Shown here one piece after another: positions 25,126 to 33,641 of a stretch of DNA of 64,000 nt (positions are counted from its first letter, which is position 1; every line of letters begins with the position of its first letter). The notes under the pieces are model-generated. The model was not told where the DNA came from. It did no database searches and worked only from the letters and a program-made list of their open reading frames with translations. The translations under genes were made by a program, and so were the position numbers. Source of the stretch: Sutterella megalosphaeroides (GTDB lineage: Bacteria > Pseudomonadota > Gammaproteobacteria > Burkholderiales > Burkholderiaceae_F); the NCBI RefSeq assembly GCF_003609995.1, contig NZ_AP018786.1, positions 1,374,001 to 1,438,000 of the forward strand, written 5' to 3'.

Positions 25126-25821
25126 ATGACCGACGAAAAAGATGGGACGCCCGACGGGCTTCCTACGCAGAGCTCTCCGAGCCCGACGGAGGACGAACAT
25201 CCGACGCGCTCGACGGCGGCCGCGTATCGCGGACCGCGCATCGCATCGGCCGGGCGGCGCCCCCGCATCATCAAGCGCGCCCGCTGGACTGCGGTTTCCT
25301 CCGCCCGCGAGGTCGGGGCGCTCATTCGCGTGCTGCGCCTGCGCGCGGGCTTCACGCAGGACGAAACGGCGGAACTTCTGGGCGTGAGCCGCCGCTGGTA
25401 CAACGAACTCGAAAACGGTCGCGAGACGATCCGGATCGGCATGGTCCTGGACGTTCTCAACGCGTTCGGCTGCCACATGGGGTTGGGCGGCGAGGGTGCT
25501 TCCTTCTCGATTGAAGAGCTCACCCACGTTGCGGCCGTCAAGGGGCGCGAAGACCAGGTCTGGCACGTCGACTTCGAGCGCGGTCTCGAAGACCCCGAAG
25601 AGCGTCCCGAAGCCGTGAAGCGCGGGAACAAACGCGGGTACCTCCGCTCGGGCATTCGCGTCGCGAACAACAAGATCGTGCAGATCCCAAAAAAGCGCCC
25701 GATCGTGCCCGAATTCGCTTCCGGAGCACAGGACGCCGCGAAGGCTTCCGACTTGAAAGAAACGAAGGAAGCGAAAGACGCGAAATCCGAGACGCCCGAA
25801 ACAGACGACGAATCGAAGTGA
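25126..25821 (+). CDS. HipB-like XRE-family transcriptional regulator
   Basis: 231 residues. The central helix-turn-helix is RLRAGFTQDETAELLGVSRR, with WYNELENGRETIRIGMVLDV (about residues 80-125), a Cro/C1-type domain close to HipB antitoxins. The first ~55 residues are disordered, and the last ~90 form a charged tail ending in Glu/Lys/Asp-rich repeats. This long tail is unusual for a simple antitoxin. It converges on the hipA-like gene at 25951, which has its own hipB partner on the other strand, so two HipB-like proteins flank one HipA. Confidence 0.75.
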   Translation: MTDEKDGTPDGLPTQSSPSPTEDEHPTRSTAAAYRGPRIASAGRRPRIIKRARWTAVSSAREVGALIRVLRLRAGFTQDETAELLGVSRRWYNELENGRETIRIGMVLDVLNAFGCHMGLGGEGASFSIEELTHVAAVKGREDQVWHVDFERGLEDPEERPEAVKRGNKRGYLRSGIRVANNKIVQIPKKRPIVPEFASGAQDAAKASDLKETKEAKDAKSETPETDDESK

Positions 25822-25870
25822 CGAGACGCCGCGCAAAGCGAAGCCGTGCGCAACATCAACAAGCGAGGAG

Positions 25871-25899
25871 CTCGCCCGGAAACCCGGGCGAGTTTTTTT
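25871..25899 (+). terminator. Terminator after the HipB-like gene
   Basis: CTCGCCCGG pairs with CCGGGCGAG (AAAC loop), followed by seven T residues. Confidence 0.85.
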
Positions 25900-25950
25900 C
25901 GATTCCGGTCTTGCGAGTCTTGCGAACCTCGCAAACTCACACGTCGAAAA

Positions 25951-27426
25951 TCACACGTCGAAAAGCGGCGCCATGCGCGCGGTCTCGCGCGAGGAGATGC
26001 CGAGATCGTGCGCTTCGCGCTTCCACCCCGAGACGACGCGCCGCATATCGGCCAAACGCGTTTTGGCGTCGCGCAGTGACAGTTGGAAGTAGTCCGCAAC
26101 CGCCACGGCGTCGTCCGCGTCGCGCAACCGCCGAACGCCGTCCGCCGTGATCGGACGATCGGTAAAGTCGGGGGCGGGCGAGAGGTCGTGGGCGGGAGCG
26201 GGGCGCCACCCGAACTCTTCGCGTACGAAGAGCCACCGTTCGGGCCGGTCCGTGCCGCCCGTCAAAAGCGAAAAGACCATCCGCTGCCAGAGAACGGGCA
26301 GATCCTTCGAAGGGGCCGCCCCGTCGGCATTGAGAATGTCTGCCATTGCGAGGTAGCTCATCGTGCGGCGACCGTTCTGAATCAGGGTCGACGCGGAGAG
26401 CGTCAAAAGGGGGGCGTCGATTGAGGGCGAGCCGTCGACCTCGAACGTTTTCCGCTTTTTCTCCGAGTCGGTCGATTTGATCGAAACCTTCGTTTGTGAA
26501 GACGTCTTGGGTTTGAGCCGATCGGGCCGTTCCGTAATGAGTACCGCGGAGCCGAGCGACTCGGACAAGACGGAGTCGACCGTCGCAATCCCGCATTGGC
26601 GGGCGAGCCTCAGGCCCAATTCGCTCCAGAGCGGACGGTTCCAGTCGTCGCCGCGCGACTCGAACAGTACGAAAGCGCTTCGACGATCCTTCTCCGTGAG
26701 GTACTGCGCACGGCTCCCCGGGATCGAGGCCGCCGCCAGAAGTCGCTCCAAGTCTTCGGGCGCCGCACGGCCGCGCTCGTAGGCGTGGTGCGCGTAGAGG
26801 AGGGCGTCCAATTGCGTGACGGCAGGCGGAATCACGGCCCGCATCCCCTGCGGGTGCCCCGTATCGGGGTCCGTGAGGAGAATGCCGCCCGCGTGGTGCC
26901 GCGCGTGGGGCAGTAAAACGGCGAGCGTCTCGATGTTGCCCGCGTCCGCGGGGAGATTGAGTTCAAGCCCCGCCCGAAGGGCTTCGCGAGGCAGATCGAT
27001 CCGCCCCGGGTCGACCGCGCGGTCCTTCAAAAAGCCGAAGGTCGATTCGCCCTCGACGGGACGCAAAGTGCCGCCCGCAAGCGGCAGATCCGCCCCGAGG
27101 GGAAAGCCCTCCTTCAGCCATTCCGGGTCGTAGATGAAGATCGGCCGGTCGTCGAAGAGTTCGGGACGACGCATCTCGCGGGGGTAAAAATCCCTCAAGT
27201 CGACGCGCGGCTCGCCCGGGAAATCTTTCGGGTTCTCGATCGGAGCTTCCGGAAGGCTTTGGACTTCATTTCCCGATCGGGAAGGGATTCTTTTGTCCGA
27301 TTTCGAATCTCGATCCTCGCGCTTCCTCGAATCGGGTGCGAGCGGAAAGACGAGCGTGCCCGCACGAGGGGCGTCGGGGAGGGCGTCGATGCGCACGTCG
27401 TACGTGCGTCGGTAGGGAAACAACAT
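25951..27426 (-). CDS. HipA-like protein with degenerate kinase residues
   Basis: 491 residues (HipA is usually about 400-440). GGAG precedes ATG 27426. It has the HipA layout: an N-terminal beta domain, a SIPGSRAQYL segment where HipA has its Ser/Gly loop, LITERPDRL (HipA VxRFDR), SASTLIQNGR, and HDLSPAPDF carrying the metal-binding Asp (about 414). The catalytic loop reads TGGTDRPERW, so Asp392 is kept but the usual His and the metal-binding Asn (TDGHxxN) are replaced by Pro and Trp. The ATP-contacting Lys of the VKF/IKL strand appears as VLF. It is probably inactive or divergent as a kinase. hipB-like gene 29 bases upstream. Confidence 0.75.
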   Translation of the reverse strand: MLFPYRRTYDVRIDALPDAPRAGTLVFPLAPDSRKREDRDSKSDKRIPSRSGNEVQSLPEAPIENPKDFPGEPRVDLRDFYPREMRRPELFDDRPIFIYDPEWLKEGFPLGADLPLAGGTLRPVEGESTFGFLKDRAVDPGRIDLPREALRAGLELNLPADAGNIETLAVLLPHARHHAGGILLTDPDTGHPQGMRAVIPPAVTQLDALLYAHHAYERGRAAPEDLERLLAAASIPGSRAQYLTEKDRRSAFVLFESRGDDWNRPLWSELGLRLARQCGIATVDSVLSESLGSAVLITERPDRLKPKTSSQTKVSIKSTDSEKKRKTFEVDGSPSIDAPLLTLSASTLIQNGRRTMSYLAMADILNADGAAPSKDLPVLWQRMVFSLLTGGTDRPERWLFVREEFGWRPAPAHDLSPAPDFTDRPITADGVRRLRDADDAVAVADYFQLSLRDAKTRLADMRRVVSGWKREAHDLGISSRETARMAPLFDV

Positions 27427-27455
27427 TTTTGCTACTCCGGTCCTGTGAGGCGCGC

Positions 27456-27773
27456 TCAGAACGCGTCGACCGTTTTCTTTTTTCCGCGAACGCGCTGCGG
27501 CAGTCGACGCTCTTCGAGAAGCAAACCCGCTTCGTCGGCGGAGGAGGCGGCAAGCGTTCCGATCGCGTCACCGAGCCCCAACGCCTGAAGGACGGCAGCA
27601 ATGTTTCCAATCGCAACGCCGCATTCGCCCGCTTCGACTTTGATGAGGGTCTGAAGCGAAATTCCGGCTCGTTCCGCTACGAGCGACTGGGGGAGGCGCC
27701 GCCGCAAACGGGCGACGCGGATGTTGTATCCGAGGGTCCGAACGGACTCTTCAACGGCCAAGGAGGGTCTCAT
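27456..27773 (-). CDS. HipB-like XRE-family antitoxin/regulator
   Basis: 105 residues from ATG 27773; an upstream in-frame start adds 11 residues but is less likely. The helix-turn-helix is YNIRVARLRRRLPQSLVAER with AGISLQTLIKVEAGECGVAI. The C-terminus is short and basic (RVRGKKKTVDAF). It is encoded directly before the hipA-like gene on the same strand, the standard hipBA order, and would repress its own promoter with HipA. A near-perfect inverted repeat at 27819-27936 upstream is a candidate operator region. Confidence 0.8.
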   Translation of the reverse strand: MRPSLAVEESVRTLGYNIRVARLRRRLPQSLVAERAGISLQTLIKVEAGECGVAIGNIAAVLQALGLGDAIGTLAASSADEAGLLLEERRLPQRVRGKKKTVDAF

Positions 27774-27818
27774 AACACACACAATCCTAGATGTTGAAGG
27801 TGACAACGTACATTTTTA

Positions 27819-27936
27819 TGCATGTAGAGGCTTTTGAGCCGCTTGCGGACGGTTGAAACCCCGAAATCCCGATTTTCGGGGGTTTCGGGGTGAAAAACCG
27901 CCGTTCGAGAGCTGCTACTCAAAAGCTTTACATGCA
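27819..27936. repeat. Imperfect inverted repeat with nested GC hairpin upstream of hipB
   Basis: Left arm 27819-27838 (TGCATGTAGAGGCTTTTGAG) and right arm 27918-27936 (CTCAAAAGCTTTACATGCA) are reverse complements apart from one substitution and one indel. About 80 bases separate them, holding a second hairpin in which ACCCCGAAA pairs with TTTCGGGGT (about 27858-27891). The arms are AT-rich, unlike the surroundings. It starts 45 bases before the hipB-like start. Confidence 0.65.
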
Positions 27937-27938
27937 GT

Positions 27939-29048
27939 TTAAGCGATGTTGTACGCTTCAAACCACCGAATCCTGGATGTTATGTGTTCGGGCTTTCCCT
28001 CGAAAAACGCGATTTTCACGCTCTTCTCCGACCTCGTACCGTTTCGTCGGCCGCTTTTTCGCTCGGACGCCTCGTTTCGTTGAGGGGCGGCCTTCCGATT
28101 CCGCGGCGCGCGTCGCCCTCCGCCGTGCGTGCCGTTCGCGGCATTCGATCGGGCACGCGTCCCTTTCGGGCGAAGGCCCGCATCGCGTTTCGAGTGCGTT
28201 CGTCCCCGACTTTGAAAAATCGGTCGGGCACTTTTCGACCGGAACCCTCCCCTCTTCCGAGGAATCCGTCTTCCGTTCGGCTCTTCTCGTGCCGGGGTCG
28301 AAAAACCCGAAAAACAACAAAATTGTTTTTGCGTGCCTTTTTCCCTTCGAATGCCCTGCGGACGCTCGGCCGTCGCGTGCGGGCGGCGGACTCTTCCGAC
28401 AACTCCGACGTCGCGCGAGCGACAACTCCCCGAATTCGGAAAATAACGCCCGATCGGGCAGTGTGAAATTTCAACGATACAAGGAAGTTGTGTCGGTTCT
28501 CCCAAAACGTCCGCACGCGCTTCGCGGGAAGCTCGGGCCGCCCGCCTTCGCGGAAGTTCCCCGCACGCCTGAGCGGGCCGTCCGTGAGCTTTCAAGCCGA
28601 CGGACCCCGAACGCTACGCCCGGGGTCTTAATGCCGACTTACGCCGTTACGGCGCCTGTGTGATGCGTCGGTGGGAGGCGCACTTCGGGCGGCTTTTCCG
28701 CGTCGTCCGCCGATTTTCCCGGCGCAGGCCTCGTGTGAGGTCGGTTGTTCGCCGTAGGTCGATACCCTGCGTCCGATCGTCCGAACGGATGAGGGCGGGG
28801 GATCTCTTGCGGTCGTCCGTTCGCGATGAAATCGCGGGACGGTTCGTGCTCGGGACGACGGTCGGGGCTCAATTCTAGGTGGAAACCCGAATCTTTGTGA
28901 AGAAATCCCACGGGCGGCGCTTGCGACACTTCGCCCGTTACGAGTGGCGACGGCCGTGCGGTCCGGTCTCAAACCTTCCGTGATTTCCTGTTTTTCGGAA
29001 GACGCGCCCCGACCCCGATTTTTTTGCCGTCCCCCAGAGGAGAATTCC
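27939..29048. other. Gene-poor kilobase
   Basis: About 1.1 kb between the repeat and the nitronate-monooxygenase-like gene. Open frames exist on both strands because the DNA is GC-rich, but none shows a start signal, motif or codon pattern like the neighbours. No RNA gene was recognised. It may be decayed coding DNA. Confidence 0.45.
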
Positions 29049-30359
29049 ATGACGAACACGCTCACCATGAACGATTTCCGCCTCACCTTGGGCTCGACCG
29101 AACTGAAGCCCCTGGTCCTAGGAGGCATGGGCGTCAATATTTCCACGAAGGATCTCGCGCTCGAGGTGGCGCGCTTGGGCGGCATCGGGCACGTGTCGGA
29201 TGCGATGCTCCCCGAAGTTGCGGACCGACTCTTCCACACGGGATTTACCGCCGCAAAGGCGAAAGCCTCGAAGGCCTTCGCGGGCTTGGGCTCCAAGCTC
29301 GGCATGACGTTCGACATCCAAGCGGTGGCGTCCGCGACGCGCCGCTACGTCGAAGACGTGATGAGCGCGAAAAAGGGCGAGGGGCTTGTTTTCATCAACG
29401 TGATGGAAAAGCTCTGCATGAACGACGCGCTCTCGACCTTGAAGGCACGCCTCACGGCGGCGCTTGACGGCGGGATCGACGGGATCAGCCTCTCGGCGGG
29501 CCTTCACACGTCGTCCTTTGCCATGATGGCGGACCACCCGCGCTTTCACGACGCGAAGCTCGGGATCGTGGTTTCGAGCGCCCGTGCGTTGAATATTTTC
29601 CTTCGCCGAACCGCCAAGACCGGGCGTCTTCCCGACTTCGTGGTGGTGGAGGGGCCCTTGGCGGGCGGTCATTTGGGGTTCGGCCTCACGAGCTGGGCGG
29701 AATCGAACCTCGGGACGATCGTCGACGAGGTGCTCGATTTTCTCAAGGCGCAGAAGCTTTCCATTCCCGTCATCGCCGGGGGCGGCGTCTTTACGGGGAC
29801 GGACGGCGTGCGGCTCCTTCAGCGGGGGTGCGCGGGCGTACAGGTTGCGACCCGCTTTACGGTCGCAAAAGAGTCGGGGCTCCCCCACGACGTGAAGCAG
29901 CGCTACTTCAACGCGGAGGCGGCCGACGTCGTCGTGAACGGCATTTCCCCCACGGGCTACCCCATGCGCATGTTGCAGCAGTCGCCCGCCATCGGCTCGA
30001 ACGTGAAGCCTCAGTGCGAGGCCTACGGCTACCTCTTGGAGCGCGGCGACTGCTCGTACTTGAAGAGCTACCGCGAAGCGGTCGAGGCGAATCCCGACGA
30101 TAAGGCCCCGTCGATCGAAGGGAAGACCTGCCTCTGCTATCAGATGCGCAACTACAAGCTTTGGACGTGCGGTGCCACGACCTCGCGCCTGAAGGAAACG
30201 TCCGTGCGGCTCCCCGACGGCACCTGGTACGAGCCGCCCGCCGAGCACATCGTGAACGACTACCTCCACTCGAAGAACGACGAGATTCTGCTTCCCGAGG
30301 TGCCGGCATCGGTCGAGTCCTCAGCCGCGCACGAGGGCGGCCCGCTCGCCGCGTCGTAA
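29049..30359 (+). CDS. Nitronate monooxygenase / FabK-like FMN flavoprotein
   Basis: 436 residues from ATG 29049, with GAGGAGAA upstream. TIM-barrel FMN protein of the NMO/2-nitropropane dioxygenase family: PLVLGGMGVNISTKDLALEV at the start, VEGPLAGGHLGFG (flavin phosphate and substrate loop), SIPVIAGGGVFTGTDG and GVQVATRF. It could oxidise nitronates or reduce enoyl thioesters; the sequence does not decide. The C-terminal ~70 residues contain a Cys-rich stretch (KTCLCYQMRNYKLWTCGA) not needed for the barrel. Monocistronic, convergent with the flavin reductase gene. Confidence 0.82.
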   Translation: MTNTLTMNDFRLTLGSTELKPLVLGGMGVNISTKDLALEVARLGGIGHVSDAMLPEVADRLFHTGFTAAKAKASKAFAGLGSKLGMTFDIQAVASATRRYVEDVMSAKKGEGLVFINVMEKLCMNDALSTLKARLTAALDGGIDGISLSAGLHTSSFAMMADHPRFHDAKLGIVVSSARALNIFLRRTAKTGRLPDFVVVEGPLAGGHLGFGLTSWAESNLGTIVDEVLDFLKAQKLSIPVIAGGGVFTGTDGVRLLQRGCAGVQVATRFTVAKESGLPHDVKQRYFNAEAADVVVNGISPTGYPMRMLQQSPAIGSNVKPQCEAYGYLLERGDCSYLKSYREAVEANPDDKAPSIEGKTCLCYQMRNYKLWTCGATTSRLKETSVRLPDGTWYEPPAEHIVNDYLHSKNDEILLPEVPASVESSAAHEGGPLAAS

Positions 30360-30390
30360 GCGCGCTTGACGGCGCGACTTTTCCGTAAAC

Positions 30391-30432
30391 CTCGGAAAAA
30401 GAAAGCCCCCGAGCGTGCAAGCGTTCGGGGGC
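30391..30432 (-). terminator. Terminator between NMO-like gene and flavin reductase
   Basis: GCCCCCGAGCG (30405-30415) pairs with CGTTCGGGGGC (30422-30432). On the minus strand a T-rich run follows, so it chiefly serves the flavin reductase gene. Confidence 0.75.
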
Positions 30433-30478
30433 ATCGTTTAGGACCGGCGCACTGCCGGCGCGGGCATGGTTCGGCCGG

Positions 30479-32290
30479 TTACTTCAGCTTGACGACGTTC
30501 GTGCCCGCAGTACGGCCGAAGGTCATCACGTCCGCAATGGCGTTGCCGCCCAAGCGGTTCGATCCGTGGATCCCGCCCGTGACTTCACCCGCGGCATAGA
30601 GGCCCGGAATGACCTTTCCGTCGGTGCCGACCACCTGAGCGTTCGTGTTGATCTTGATACCGCCCATGGTGTGGTGCACCGTCGGAACCTTCTTGCAGGC
30701 GTACCAGGGACCTTCGGTCAAGGTCGTGTCGGCCTTGTTGTCGGCGACGAACCCGAAGGGATCCTTCGCTTTCTTTTCAACAACCGCGTTGTAGCCCTCA
30801 ACGCTCGCCTTGAGCTTCGCGGGGTCCATGCCGGTCTTCTCGGCGAGTTCGTCGAGCGTCGGGGCTTCGACCACCGCGCCGAGCGCGACCATGTCGCGAA
30901 TCGTGGCGCCGTTCGCGTCAACCCAGTCGCGCGACGGATAACGCACCTTGTTGACGATCACCCAGTAGGTGCTCTCGGGCTGCTTGAAGATCGCGCCCGC
31001 GAGCACGTCGCGTGCGGCGCCTTCATTCACAAAGCGGTCGCCCGTGTTGTTGACGAAGATGCGATTGCGACCCGAGGTGCGGATGTTTTCCATCAAGCCC
31101 GTGCCCGGCGTTCCGCAGGGATGGAGCTGAATGTCGTCGAGACCGATCAACGCCGCGCCGTACTTCTTAGCAAGCTTCAGACCATCGCCTTGGGCCGCTT
31201 TCTGGAGGTTCGTGCAGCCGATTGAGTTGTCGAGTTTCACGGACTTCCAAACGCCCGTATTGACTTCCTGACGGAGTTTGACGTTCGCTCCGAACCCGCC
31301 CGTCGCAATCACGACGCCGTCCTTGGCGTTGAGCGTGAGGTTCTGGCCGAAGTGCTTCGCTTTGACGCCCGCAATGCGGCCTTCGGCCTCGATCAAGTCC
31401 GTCGCGGACGTATCCGTCATCACTTCGATGGCGCCGCCCGACTTGGCGATGACTTCTTCGAAACTGCGGATGTAGGTGTTGCCGGAGGGGGTAGCCGTGT
31501 AGTGGCTCCGTTGCCAGAGCGCGCCCGTGGCCGTCCCGATTTCGTCCTTGAATTTCACGCCGAGGCTTTCAAGCCATTCGACGGATCCAAGAGCGTTTTC
31601 CGTCATGTACGCAACGAGCGCAGGATCCCCCTTGTCGTGACCGCCTTTGAGCGTCTGCGTGCGGAATTTCTCGATGCTGTCCTCAATTCCTTGCTTCGAC
31701 TGGCGTGCGGGGTCGACGGCGTTGAGCGCGCCTTCGCTCACGTTGGTGGAGCCCCCGAGGAAGCCGAGCTTTTCAAGGACGATCACCTTCTGTGCGCCCG
31801 CCTGACGGGCGGCAATGGCAGCGGCAAGGCCCGCACCGCCCCCGCCCACGACGACTACGTCGGCGTTTTTGACGGCTTCAACCGCCGGGTGCTGCTCAAC
31901 CTTCTTCGTCATGGCCGCCATGTCGGCTCCGGCTTCTTCGAGACATTGCTTCACGCCCGCGTAGAGGGCCGAGCTCGATACCGTGGCGCCCGTGATTGCA
32001 TCGACGCCGAGCGACTGGTAGTTGAGGATCTTGTCGGTCATAAGCTGCAACGCCACCCGACCGACCCCGATCGTTTCGAGGTTCTTCGAGGTGTCGATGC
32101 TTTCGATCCGGTCCTTCGTGAGCGTGACGGTCACGGTAAGCGGCGCATTGTGCCCGTTGACCGTCGCCGTGTAGGTGCCGGGCTTGAATGTCGAGGGTGC
32201 CTTTTGAGCGGGTTCCTGCGCGAAGACGACGCCCGTGGCGAGCGCCGCCAGGGCGGACGAGAAAGCGCAGACGAGACGTTTGGTTTGCAT
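30479..32290 (-). CDS. Exported FAD/FMN reductase of the fumarate/urocanate reductase family
   Basis: 603 residues from ATG 32290 (GGAGGAAC upstream). A Sec signal peptide (residues 1-24, ending VVFA) is followed by an FMN-binding domain (about 35-120) with DAITGATVSS, where the last Thr (about 103) is the usual site of ApbE-type covalent FMN attachment. The FAD domain starts with DVVVVGGGGAGLAAA and ends with GLYAAGEVTGGIHGSNRLGG. HHTMGGIKI resembles the fumarate reductase active-site His segment. No haem domain is present. It probably reduces a fumarate-like or acrylate-type acceptor in the periplasm. Substrate unknown, and the electron-donor protein is not adjacent. Confidence 0.87.
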   Translation of the reverse strand: MQTKRLVCAFSSALAALATGVVFAQEPAQKAPSTFKPGTYTATVNGHNAPLTVTVTLTKDRIESIDTSKNLETIGVGRVALQLMTDKILNYQSLGVDAITGATVSSSALYAGVKQCLEEAGADMAAMTKKVEQHPAVEAVKNADVVVVGGGGAGLAAAIAARQAGAQKVIVLEKLGFLGGSTNVSEGALNAVDPARQSKQGIEDSIEKFRTQTLKGGHDKGDPALVAYMTENALGSVEWLESLGVKFKDEIGTATGALWQRSHYTATPSGNTYIRSFEEVIAKSGGAIEVMTDTSATDLIEAEGRIAGVKAKHFGQNLTLNAKDGVVIATGGFGANVKLRQEVNTGVWKSVKLDNSIGCTNLQKAAQGDGLKLAKKYGAALIGLDDIQLHPCGTPGTGLMENIRTSGRNRIFVNNTGDRFVNEGAARDVLAGAIFKQPESTYWVIVNKVRYPSRDWVDANGATIRDMVALGAVVEAPTLDELAEKTGMDPAKLKASVEGYNAVVEKKAKDPFGFVADNKADTTLTEGPWYACKKVPTVHHTMGGIKINTNAQVVGTDGKVIPGLYAAGEVTGGIHGSNRLGGNAIADVMTFGRTAGTNVVKLK

Positions 32291-32410
32291 GGATGTTCCT
32301 CCGATGCCGGCTCGGAATGGTCGGCTGACATCGATCACCATAGTCAAACGGCGTGTTCGGCGAATCGGTACAAACGCTTGACTCGCGACGACGCGGAAAA
32401 CTCCGGAGAC

Positions 32411-32445
32411 AAAAAACACCCCGATCGGGCGCTCCGACCGGGGTG
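32411..32445 (-). terminator. Terminator after the EamA transporter
   Basis: CACCCCGATCGG pairs with CCGACCGGGGTG with one mismatch. On the minus strand six T residues follow the stem. Confidence 0.8.
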
Positions 32446-32470
32446 CGTTTTGCGTTCGTTCGGCGGCGAA

Positions 32471-33466
32471 TCAAGCGCGCCGTGAGATTTCGAAGGCGAT
32501 TTTGGAGAGGCCCGTCTGCGCGATGTAGACGCCGCAGAGGATCATGGCGGCGCCCATGAGGCCGACGAACGACATCGACTCGTTGAAAAAGGCGAGCCCG
32601 ACCGTCACGGTCACAAGCGGACTCGCGTAAAGCCAGGGCGACGCGCCCTGCGTGCCGAGAACGCGCACGGCCTTGTGCCAGAGCATGAAGGAAAGAGCCG
32701 TCGCACCGACCGCAAGGAAAAGGAGGTTTGCGATCACGACGGGCTCAAGAAGGACCGAGACTTCGGTCGGCTCTTCGAGAAGGAAAAAGGGCAGCAACGC
32801 CATCATCCCGTAACCCGTCGCCTTGCGCGCGACGAAGAGAATCGGGCGGTCGGCGACCGTGCGCAGGATCATCGAGTAGAGCCCCCAACCGAGCGCGGAG
32901 CCGAGCGCGAGCCAGTAGCCCGTAAGCGGCAGATCCTGCATGGCCGCGGAATCGAAGAGCACGAGGCAAAGGCCGGTTGCGGCGGAGCAGAGCCCCAAGC
33001 CCGACTTCCAGTGCATGCGGAAGGCCCGCAGCCACACGAGGGCGAGAAGCGCCGTCATGAGGGGGGCGGTCGAAGCGACGACGCTCACGCTCGATGCGGG
33101 AGCCCGGGCGATGGCGAGATTTTGAAGACCGAGGTAGAGCGTCACGGAGACGATCCCGAGAGCGGAGATTCGAAGTTCGTCGCGAAGGTTCCCGCTCCAG
33201 AGGTTTTTCGGAGCGATGAGAAGGAGGAACCCGTAGGCGAGAAGACTTCGCCACATGAGTACCGCAAAGGGACCCATGCCGAAGCCGTAGAGCCACTTCG
33301 TGGAGATGAACGTGAGGCCGAAGAGGACGGCGACGAGAAAGGCGAGGGCGTGAGCGCCGAGGCGCGAGGAGAGGGAGGCGGGAGCCGTATCACCCGTCGT
33401 CGAACCGGCTGCGGATCCGACGGCGGACGAAGAGACGGGAGCGGAAGAAGAAATCGAGGGCGACAT
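32471..33466 (-). CDS. EamA/DMT-superfamily transporter
   Basis: 331 residues from ATG 33466; a TTG seven codons earlier is less likely. After a Ser/Ala-rich N-terminal ~35 residues come ten hydrophobic helices in two EamA repeats: FLVAVLFGLTFISTKWLYGF, RSLLAYGFLLLIAP and APASSVSVVASTAPLMTALL in the first, LALGSALGWGLYSMILRTVA and ASPWLYASPLVTVTVGLAFF in the second. Inner-membrane exporter or importer of small metabolites, often amino acids; specificity cannot be told. It is upstream of the flavin reductase gene on the same strand but separated from it by a terminator. Confidence 0.87.
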   Translation of the reverse strand: MSPSISSSAPVSSSAVGSAAGSTTGDTAPASLSSRLGAHALAFLVAVLFGLTFISTKWLYGFGMGPFAVLMWRSLLAYGFLLLIAPKNLWSGNLRDELRISALGIVSVTLYLGLQNLAIARAPASSVSVVASTAPLMTALLALVWLRAFRMHWKSGLGLCSAATGLCLVLFDSAAMQDLPLTGYWLALGSALGWGLYSMILRTVADRPILFVARKATGYGMMALLPFFLLEEPTEVSVLLEPVVIANLLFLAVGATALSFMLWHKAVRVLGTQGASPWLYASPLVTVTVGLAFFNESMSFVGLMGAAMILCGVYIAQTGLSKIAFEISRRA

Positions 33467-33641
33467 GATGGCGGTCGGTGGCTGCAATGTGTTGATTTTA
33501 AACGTTTTTCGATTTTATTTTGTCCTACCCGGCCCTCGCCGCCCGATCGGTGCGTCGTTTACTTCGCACCGTTTCGAGGCTCGTGCTACAAATAGAGAGA
33601 GGAAACCTTCACGTTCAACCCGCAACTTTTCCGGAATCTAC

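Noticed and set aside
27890-28663. Plus-strand open frame in the gene-poor region
   Set aside because: No ribosome-binding site, Arg/Ser/Pro-rich translation, and overlapping frames of equal quality on both strands.
28628-29317. Minus-strand frame overlapping the nitronate-monooxygenase start
   Set aside because: Overlaps a well-supported gene start and has no coding signals.
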